Shown here: positions 55,544-63,006 of the stretch, in pieces | Layout of the letters: every line of letters begins with the position of its first letter | Numbering within the stretch: position 1 is the stretch's first letter | Origin: Rhynchopus sp. YZ270_cl-10 | Lineage: Eukaryota > Euglenozoa > Diplonemea > Diplonemida > Diplonemidae | Assembly (NCBI GenBank): GCA_964035575.1 | Contig: OZ037857.1 | Coordinates: 1,364,001 to 1,428,000 of the forward strand | Length of the DNA: 64,000 nt | Direction of reading: 5' to 3' | Made by a program: the position numbers and the translations under genes | Notes under the pieces: generated by a model | Told to the model about the DNA's origin: nothing | Database searches by the model: none | What the model saw: only the letters and a program-made list of their open reading frames with translations

Positions 55544-56976
55544 GGTACAGGGTTTTCGCCAGAAATCGCTATTTTTTTTTTTTGGGGGTACCGGCAAAAA
55601 AAAAAGGGTCAAAAAAAATTTTCGCGCTCCGCGCGAAAAGGTCCGTTCATTTCAGGTAAATACGTGATGACGTGGGATGGTAATGTACATCAAGAACCAA
55701 ACCAACCCTTTTTCTCATGTTTTTTCTACGCCTGCCTTCCCTCAGTACAAGAAGAAACGGCAGTCATAATATCTAAACTTTGTGGCGAAGCCACGGTACG
55801 CAACATTTCAAAAATTGTGACTTAAAATCAAACATTTTTACAGCCAAACTATGGTAGAGGGCTGTGGGATTCCGCTCATAAGTTTTGCGCCGCAGGCGCA
55901 CGGTACGCTACTTTTTCCTTCTCTCGGAACGGCAAGGACCCCACAGAAGCATATTTTCCCCCGATTATGGCCGCAATTGAAATATTTGCGCCACGTCTTG
56001 CCGAGAGGAAAAAAAACAAGTAATTGCTATCGGAAAAAAAACGGGGTGTGATGTGGAACTCCATCCTGTAGAAATAATCTACAACACGCCCAGCATTCTG
56101 CTCTTCTGCAGGTATGCTAACGCTCTTCGTACGCTGCCAGACCCACTGGGACGCCAGCATCTGAAACGTTCAAGAAGGGGGGCTGTCCTCTTCGTCCAGC
56201 ACCATCTGCTCGATAGCGTTGTTGGACGTCGGCTCGGCAGGCTCGGCGTGGTCCAGCTCGTTTTTGTCCACAGGCTCCCCACATTGTCGTCGTCGTTGGA
56301 GCAGTGCGGAAGGAACACAGAATGCACAGACTACAACACATCGATCACACCAGGCGCATCAGCACCTCCAGCAAATCGCCAGGATGCTACGGTGGTTTCG
56401 AAAATCGCGCGGAGTTTTCCACAGCACACCCCGCTTTTTTCTTAGCAATTACTTGTCCTTGTTGTTATGGTTGTTTTCAACCACCTTCCTTCAACCCTTG
56501 TAGGATCAGTTGTTATTTTTTTTCGCGAAAACATGAAATTACACATTTCAAGAGAACAAATTAAAAAGGGTCCTTATTTGCGTTTTTGGGATTCACCCGT
56601 GCAGTGGTGGGGTCAATCTCGAAAATTGGACAATTTTTTGACCACTTAAATTTTGAGAAATATGAGCCCGGTTCCTTATACGTGGGGCCCATTTTCGGCT
56701 AAAATTTTCCTCAAAATCTGGTTTTGTAAAATTGACCCTTTACTCCCCCCCCACATCGATTTCAATACTATACCTTACTTCACCTACGGTTACCCTTACA
56801 GGGGGGGTGAAGGAAGGTAAGTTGAAAAGAAGAAAAAAACATTTCCCACTAACCCTAAACCCTCAAGTACCGTTGGGGGTACCGCGGTACCCCCAAAAAT
56901 CGGGTTTTTTCCCCAAATTTTTCTTTGGGGGTACCGGCGGTACCCCGGTACCCCCATAGCGAAAACCCTGAGGTAC
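55544..56976. mobile_element. Repeat-rich segment with inverted ends
   Basis: GGTACAGGGTTTTCGC (from 55544) is mirrored by GCGAAAACCCTGAGGTAC (56959-56976), and GGGGGTACCGG occurs just inside both. Inside are small GC hairpins followed by the same CACGGTACGC string (GTGGC-GAA-GCCAC at 55780, GCGCC-GCA-GGCGC at 55889), the shared core module copy C, and a GC-richer stretch at 56,080-56,400. That stretch has open frames on the minus strand but no recognisable protein. Limits and type are uncertain. Confidence 0.4.
56574..56635 (+). repeat. Shared core module, copy C
   Basis: TTATTTGCGTTTTTGGGATT, CACCCGTGCAGTGGTGGGGT, CAATCTCGAAAATTGGACAA: diverged from copies A and B, but GTGGTGGGGTCAAT is exact and the WWGQ-encoding frame stays open. 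Confidence 0.55.
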
Positions 56977-57120
56977 GACACCTCGCCGATTCGCTTTCAT
57001 GCAGTGTCAGCTTTTATCCCCTCCCCCTTGTAACACGCGAACAAAGAAACCACTCTACGACTTGGTAAAGGTTTCTCAAAGGACGTTCGCTTCGCTCAGC
57101 CAGGCACTCCGCTAGGTACT

Positions 57121-57149
57121 AAAGTTCTGTTGATTGTCAACAGAACTTT
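57121..57149 (+). terminator. Perfect 13-bp hairpin with T tail
   Basis: AAAGTTCTGTTGA, TTG, TCAACAGAACTTT, then TT. The shape is that of a bacterial intrinsic terminator, but this is eukaryotic DNA, so termination is not implied. It may be the tip of a small transposable element. Confidence 0.3.
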
Positions 57150-57502
57150 TTGAAAATGGGGAAAAAAAGAAAAAAAAAAAAAGTTCTGCTAAGTGGTTCA
57201 GACCCGTTCTACCTGTCAAAAAAGCTCAGGAGAAGAAGATATGGAGAGGTGAGTGCTCAAACGTCCCAAAAAAGTCAAAATCGGGCGTTGGTAAAAAAAA
57301 AAGTTGCGTACCGTGCGCCTGCGGCGCAAGCATGTACCCCACCAACGTGGACCATCAACAGAATATTTTCAAAATCGGAAATCCTAGCGGAGAGCCTGGC
57401 TCAGCCCAAAAAAAAAAAAAAAAAAAAAATCGCACTTTTTTTTTTTTCAAAGGCGATGCTAAGAGAGTCGTAGGTTCTTCCTGCTCATTTTTTTTTTTTT
57501 TT

Positions 57503-57555
57503 GTAAGTGCACCTGCCGAGGAACGGTGAAGCATTTGCACTTTAAGTTTCTCTCT
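57503..57555 (+). repeat. AACGGTGAAGCATTTGCAC hairpin type, copy 2
   Basis: AAGTGCACCTGCCGAGGAAC, GGTGAAGCATTTGCACTTT, AAGTTTC. AAGTGCA pairs with TGCACTT around the element. It matches the 3' half of 48950-49040. Confidence 0.55.
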
Positions 57556-58099
57556 TTTCCAATATTTTTTTTTTGTTCAACTTATTCCCTCACGCATTTT
57601 TGGTAGGTATGCATTTTTTTTTTCCCGTAGAGATTCACAGCTAGTTGTCTTTGCAGATTTAGTAAAAAAAGAGTATTTTTAAAGGATGTGGACACGCAAA
57701 GCACACATCTTTTATCACCTATATTCCACTTCACCCCACCCCTTTTTTGCGGCGTTTTTTTAGCACGTTTTCAACTACTCTTTTTTTCTGCATCACTTCC
57801 CTTCGGGGGGGAGGGAAGATATCAACTTCACTTCTCCCCGCACACAGCCTATTGTATTACCTCTGAAGCTTTGTGTTAGCCTCAATGTGACCCTCTAGGT
57901 AAGTGCTCTGTTCTGCAGACAGCGTGGTCCTTCAAAGCCGTTTCTCACCACCCCAAAGTTTTTTCTCTCCTTTTTTCGAGGGTTCTTAGCAGAACTCTCT
58001 TCTTACGGCCTTAATTGAAGATGTGCTGTGCCCAGGCTCATTTTCTGAACAAGAAAAAGGTTTTTTCATATTTTTTTTTTGAGAGTCTATTTCTCTTTG

Positions 58100-58140
58100 G
58101 ATGTGTACAAAAGCGACACATTCATCTTTCCAAATTTTCT
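58100..58140 (+). repeat. TGTGT/ACACA-TTCATC hairpin family, copy h
   Basis: GATGTGTACAAAAGCGACAC, ATTCATCTTTCC, T-rich. TGTGT (58102-58106) pairs with ACACA (58116-58120). It shares the ATTCATCTT flank but not the ACGAGAGGC core. Confidence 0.5.
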
Positions 58141-58473
58141 CTCCTTTTTTATTTGTAACGCAGTTTTTACACCTTTCCTTTTTATTGCTCACCCCTTCAC
58201 CTCAATAAAAAATGCAAAAGGTATTTTTTTTTTGAGTTATAAACTCCCACCACTACGGAGGCCGGACCACAATGTTGGTTACCATCTTCGCTTTCTCTTC
58301 GGGAAGAAGGGATCGCCAATGAACTCTGTTTTTTTTTTTCCCTTTATCCACCCCATCTCCTTCGGCTTCACCCTTCTTAGTAATTTTTTTCCAAAAAAGC
58401 AAGTTTCGTGATGGAAAAAAGCTTTCAATAAAACAAATCAAAATTATATCATTCTTTTTCAACAAAAAAAAAG

Positions 58474-58518
58474 TGGAGTTCATCCTCGGGTGTCTACACG
58501 AATACAACTAAGTTTTCA
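58474..58518 (+). repeat. GTGTCTACACTAATACAA short repeat, copy near 58.5 kb
   Basis: GTGGAGTTCATCCTCGGG, TGTCTACACGAATACAACT, AAGTTTTC, with an A-rich tail. Full-length. Confidence 0.75.
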
Positions 58519-59052
58519 AAAAATACAAAACAAATCAAAAGTACAGTGACTCCATGGTTAACCTCATTGGAGGTTGAGCGGAGTCCAAAAGTTAGGCCAA
58601 AAAAATAAAATAAAATAAAATAACCCCACGGGTGAAGCCCCCCTCCTACTCCCTTACCCCCCTTACCCCCTCCTCTCGTTTATCCACCTCTTTATCCACC
58701 CCTTTTCGATATTGTATCCCCTCATATCTTTATCAACATGTTGACTTGCTGAGTGCTTGCCTGCAGCGGTTTTTCGCGCAAAAAAAAAGGGAGGGAAACA
58801 GTAAAGAGGAGCTCCTCTAGTCACTGAGACCAAATTTTCAATATCATGTCCATAACATAAGAACTATCGCAATCAAAAAAGCAATCCCCCGACGGACCCA
58901 CCACGGAACGTGAGAATAAACACTTTTGGTTGTACATCTGTGGTCTCGCGTATCTGAGGGCGTCTCTCGTTCTCTTGTTTTTGGTTGAGTTTGGTACTTA
59001 TCGTGGATGGTTCTATACATTGTGAAACAAGTTGGGAAACAAAATGAAAAAC

Positions 59053-59141
59053 GATCGAGTTGCCCTCGACGCGTGCTCCTGCCCTAGCGAGATGTATCTT
59101 GTTGGGCAGGATAACAAGGCACGGACTTGAGCAACCCGATC
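59053..59141 (+). ncRNA. Candidate structured RNA: 89-nt stem with internal loops
   Basis: Four nested stems pair in register: GATCG/CGATC (59053-59057/59137-59141), GTTGC/GCAAC (59059-59063/59131-59135), GTGC/GCAC (59073-59076/59119-59122) and CTGCCC/GGGCAG (59079-59084/59104-59109). They are separated by internal loops, with a 19-base terminal loop. That is 20 pairs. The internal loop between the second and third stems recalls a pseudouridylation pocket of H/ACA RNAs, but no clear ACA box was placed. It could also be the relic of an inverted repeat. The strand is a guess. Confidence 0.35.
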
Positions 59142-59590
59142 AATTTTGGTGTACAATAATGTGAATCAGAAATAAGCAAATAAATCGTATCATCGTTGTT
59201 CTTCCATAATACACGTATATACCGTTACAAAAGCAATTCCCAAACGTTCAAATCCCCCAGACCCCACATATCCCTTCATTTTCTCGTCAAAACTTTCCAA
59301 CAAACACCCTGAGAAATCCTTCGCTGCTTCTCACATTCCATCTCCAGCTTCCACACAAACACCCAACTGTCACCTGTCTTTACACCGGTGCTGGTAGCCT
59401 TCTTTCCCAGGAGGGCAATGTCCCGTCTGTCCACTATCCGTCGTGGGAGCAATGGTTCGCTCTATTCACCTGCATCGTAGCCTCAGACCCCACATATCCC
59501 ATAATTTTTCTCGTCTCCCTTTGCACTCAGCAAACACACCAGGTTACTATTACTCAAAGCCCTCACACACATCTGCAACAAGAAGCAACA

Positions 59591-61498
59591 ATGCGCACTC
59601 TATCGGTGTTGACGACAGTGCTGGTGGTGATGCTTGCTCAGCTTGTCCATGCAGAGGATGTGCACACAGAAGAGCACGCCTCACACTCACACTCAGAGGA
59701 ACACCACTCTCACTCTGAAGGCGGACACGCTTCACACTCAGAGGAGCACAAAGGTAACGAAACATCACACTCAGAGGAGCACCACTCTCATTCTGAAGAC
59801 CACACGTCGCACACAGGTGGACATGCTTCACACTCAGAGGAGCACACTTCGCACACTGGAGAACACGCGTCGCACGGACACTCTGATGAGCACGAAGAGA
59901 CGTTTGCAGGCTTCAACGCAACGTCTGTGGAGGAGCTGCAGGAGAAGTACGATGCGAACAAGGACCACGAGCTGAACAGAACAGAGGTGTTTGCGTTGTG
60001 GCGGGACGTGCTCGGGCAGGACCTTCTGGAGAGCCAGCTTGCGTGTGTGGAGGACGTGCTGAGCCACACACACGAGGCTGGACACGTGCGCACACTTGGG
60101 AGTGCGGAGATGCACTTCCTGCTTGTGAACGCGGCGCTGGTGAAGGCGTACCAGGTGTGCGAGCACAGCTACACGTCTGCAGTGGAGAAGCTGATGGAGA
60201 TGGCAGGCGGCAATGCAGCGGGTCTGGAGGTGTCGGATGTGAAGATGCTGTACAGGCTGATCATGAGCTCTTCCGCGCCTGGTGTTGCGCTTGAGGACGA
60301 CCACTCGGACCACGCACACGGGCGTGTGGCGGACGTGCTTGTGCGTTCGGGACAGCTGCTTGCAGAGAACGACCACGACCACGAGGGGGAGCACGAGCAC
60401 GCACACGCACACGAGTGTCAGGGATACAGCAAGATTGTGTCGACTGTGGACGACAAGGACACGCTGTCTGCGGCAGATGTGACGTCAGTGGTGGAGGCTG
60501 TGCTGTTGGACAAGGTGAACGGATGTGTCTCGGACACAGATGAGTGCACACGTCCGTCACGCAGTGAGAGGTACGGGTACACTGTGTTGGCTGTGTGCGG
60601 AGTGACGTTCTTGGCAATGGTCTTGGTGATTGTTGCAGTGCCGCTGCTGATGGCACACCCGATTGTGCTTCAGGTGATGTTGTCGTTCGCGATTGGTGCG
60701 CTCATGGGTGATGCATTTTTCCACATTGTTCCGATCCTGATGGGTGTGCACGGAGGCCACTCAGAGGGTCTGAGTGATGCGGACATCAACGGGAGACTTG
60801 CAGTTGCCTTGGCCACGGTTCTTGCCTTCTACTGGGTGGACGCTGTGTGCAGGATTGTGCTGGGTGGCGAGTCCGTGCACGACAAGGCACACGAGGACAG
60901 CGAGGCCCAGACAAAGGAAGCTGCCGACGAAACAGAGCCAGCGAACGATGACGAGTCTGTTGCAAAGGACGCTGCTCCCGAGAAGGAGAAGCCAGGTTGG
61001 TGCAGCTGGACACCGCTGGCACAGGTGGGCCGCATTGCGTGGGTGGTGGTGATTGCAGATGGTTTCCACAACATCACAGACGGGCTGGCACTTGGTGCGT
61101 CGTTCTCTCGCAGCAAGTCGCTTGGTCTGTCGACGTCGCTTGCGGTGTGCTTCCACGAGATCCCACAGGAGGTGGCGGACTTTGCGATCCTGCTGAGCTC
61201 TGGGATGTCGCCTCTGCAAGCAGTGATTATGAACGGGCTGTCTGGCTCTACAAGCATCGTTGCAGGCATCATTGCGTGCATTATTGGTGACTCATCGACG
61301 AATGCGGAGCCGTGGATGTTGGCGGTGACGCTGGGCTCGTTTGTGTACCTTGCACTGGGTGTGGTGCTGCCGGAGGTGCTTGAGGCACAGAAGGGGCAGC
61401 ACTCTGTCCTGAACATGGTCATGTGCTCGTTGGGGATGGCTGCAGGGGCAACTGTCCTCTGGATCATTGCCTACACAGAGGACCACGGCAGCTGCTAG
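59591..61498 (+). CDS. ZIP metal transporter, LIV-1 type, copy 4
   Basis: Single exon, 635 residues. Signal peptide and first His-rich units match copy 2. The leader is intermediate in length, with one EGGHASHSEEHKGNETSHS block. The core is the most diverged of the four: TM1 reads CGVTFLAMVLVIVAVP, TM4 reads GFHNITDGLALGASF (as in most LIV-1 ZIPs; copies 1-3 have GCHNITDGLSIGASF), TM2-3 has GALMGDAFFHIVPILMG, the loop after it GGHSEGL, and the last span ends IIAYTEDHGSC. HEIPQEVADFAIL is kept. The TM3-TM4 loop is rewritten (AQTKEAADETEPANDDE). It therefore probably escaped recent conversion with copies 1-3 or has a different specificity. Its 5' leader and 3' flank match those of copy 2. Confidence 0.94.
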   Translation: MRTLSVLTTVLVVMLAQLVHAEDVHTEEHASHSHSEEHHSHSEGGHASHSEEHKGNETSHSEEHHSHSEDHTSHTGGHASHSEEHTSHTGEHASHGHSDEHEETFAGFNATSVEELQEKYDANKDHELNRTEVFALWRDVLGQDLLESQLACVEDVLSHTHEAGHVRTLGSAEMHFLLVNAALVKAYQVCEHSYTSAVEKLMEMAGGNAAGLEVSDVKMLYRLIMSSSAPGVALEDDHSDHAHGRVADVLVRSGQLLAENDHDHEGEHEHAHAHECQGYSKIVSTVDDKDTLSAADVTSVVEAVLLDKVNGCVSDTDECTRPSRSERYGYTVLAVCGVTFLAMVLVIVAVPLLMAHPIVLQVMLSFAIGALMGDAFFHIVPILMGVHGGHSEGLSDADINGRLAVALATVLAFYWVDAVCRIVLGGESVHDKAHEDSEAQTKEAADETEPANDDESVAKDAAPEKEKPGWCSWTPLAQVGRIAWVVVIADGFHNITDGLALGASFSRSKSLGLSTSLAVCFHEIPQEVADFAILLSSGMSPLQAVIMNGLSGSTSIVAGIIACIIGDSSTNAEPWMLAVTLGSFVYLALGVVLPEVLEAQKGQHSVLNMVMCSLGMAAGATVLWIIAYTEDHGSC

Positions 61499-63006
61499 AT
61501 GCACAGTGGTTCTGTGGAAGGGTTACATTTGGTCACCGAACAGTAGTTTGTTCAGTGGTGATGAAAACGTTATTTTTTAGGAAGGTTCTCACCGGAGGAC
61601 GCACTGACGTGGATGCGATGGAATGCGTGTGCCCACAAGGTGGACGCATACCCCGTCTGTGTCAGTGTAATATCGACAAATATCCTGTTTTTTTTGTCAA
61701 CTTCCTTTTGCTTTATTTGTGGGCCATAGTCCGTTCGTCTCTTTCAAATATTCTTATTTTGTCGCTACTTTAATCGGGTGGCATTTGCTGACCCACGTCT
61801 TCATTCAGAGACGTTGTTGGTTGGCAAACTCATTCGTGTAGCAGCAGTTCTTTCACATTTTATTGCTTTCGTTTTTTTGGTGCATAAGTGCAGGTCAGCG
61901 CCTTCAAAGTGCATGTATTCTTTGAGAGTTATGAGCGCATTGCTTGTTTTTAACGCAATCAATTTTGCTTCTGTAACTTCACTGCGTCATCTGTACAGGT
62001 TGAGCTGTGTGAGCTGTGCGTGCACGGTGCTCACATGTTTAGTATTCTTTATTTTCAGCTCGCTTTTTATTGAGGACTCTCGGACTCGTACGTTTTGTAA
62101 GGACTGCGTTCTTTGTGCCCAGGCTCCTTCCCTTCATTATCAACTTTAACATACAGTCGTACATAGGCGTGGTAAACACTAAGGTGGATTTTGGGCTTAC
62201 AAAACTCCGAGACGTACCAAGCACACCGTAAGCCCAGACAGCAAGCTGACTGGGCGAACCTAGCTTAAGTCTAAGGGGGGTTGTTACCCCACCGCTGTTG
62301 TATGGCTGTATTTTGTATTGCAAAGTCTGTATGCGCTTCCAGAGGCCACGACTCCTTCCATGTGGATATGCAGCCCCCGCCGTCACGGCCGTGGGTTATG
62401 TTCTGCCTTGTCGTGAGTCCTGCTGCGCTTTTTCACCTTTTCAAAATATTGCTTTTCATTTCCGGTTCAAATCTTGCAGTGCAATGTTGACCATTTTATT
62501 CTGTTGTAGATTGGTGATGTGAGCAGTGTCAGGTCAGACAGTGCTTTCATCACCCCTTTTATTCTTTTTTGTTGTTGTCGTGGACGAGAGGCACACATCA
62601 TTCAGTTCTGCTACTAGTCCTGTTCTCTTTTCTTTGCCGAGGCGGTGTGGCTGCGTGTCTCGGCTCATTGAGATCTGGGTAGTGTACTAACGAAACAAAA
62701 AAAAATTAACGCGGGTTATATTATTGAGGCTTCCAGCTAAAAGCGTAGAGGGTGTTCTTCCTCAACTCTTAGCAGACCTTAGTAAGGCCGCTCATTTTTA
62801 ACCAAAATAAAAGAACCACCCTCTCTCCCTTTGCTCTTTTTCTGTTACGCTTCGAAATCCCCCCCACACAAAACCACATCACACCCAGAGCGATTCCATC
62901 GAACGCATATTTCTTTCTTAGATTTTTTAGTTATTTTTTTTGCTGAAAAAAGCGTTTTTGTCACCATTGCACACCCCTCCTCTTACGTAGAGTTTTCACA
63001 TATAAT
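61499..63006. other. Spacer after ZIP copy 4
   Basis: 61,577-61,895 repeats the 3' flank of ZIP copy 2, with the middle part (present at 43,560-43,850) missing here. Two adjacent hairpins lie at 62192-62266. GTGGACGAGAGGCACACATC at about 62580 resembles the hairpin family core. The remainder shows no gene. Confidence 0.55.
62192..62266 (+). ncRNA. Candidate two-hairpin RNA
   Basis: TGGGCTTAC (62192-62200) pairs perfectly with GTAAGCCCA (62228-62236). ACAGCA follows, then AAGCT/AGCTT (62243-62247/62262-62266). The hairpin-ANANNA-hairpin order recalls H/ACA RNAs, but the second hairpin is weak and no ACA follows at the right distance. Low support. Confidence 0.2.

Larger units (their letters stand above)
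56977..59590. other. Spacer upstream of ZIP copy 4
   Basis: Contains a perfect hairpin with T tail (57121-57149), an inverted copy of the GCGTACCGTGCGCCTGCGGC string (57307), hairpin-type elements (57503-57555, 58100-58140), a short repeat (58474-58518) and a long fold-back RNA candidate (59053-59141). Frames at 57134-57529 are poly-Lys/poly-Phe products of A and T runs. Confidence 0.5.

Noticed and set aside
56840-56870. Telomere-like AACCCTAAACCCT
   Set aside because: Barely two units; too short to call an interstitial telomere array.
57134-57529. 131-codon Lys/Phe-rich frame
   Set aside because: Generated by A and T homopolymers.
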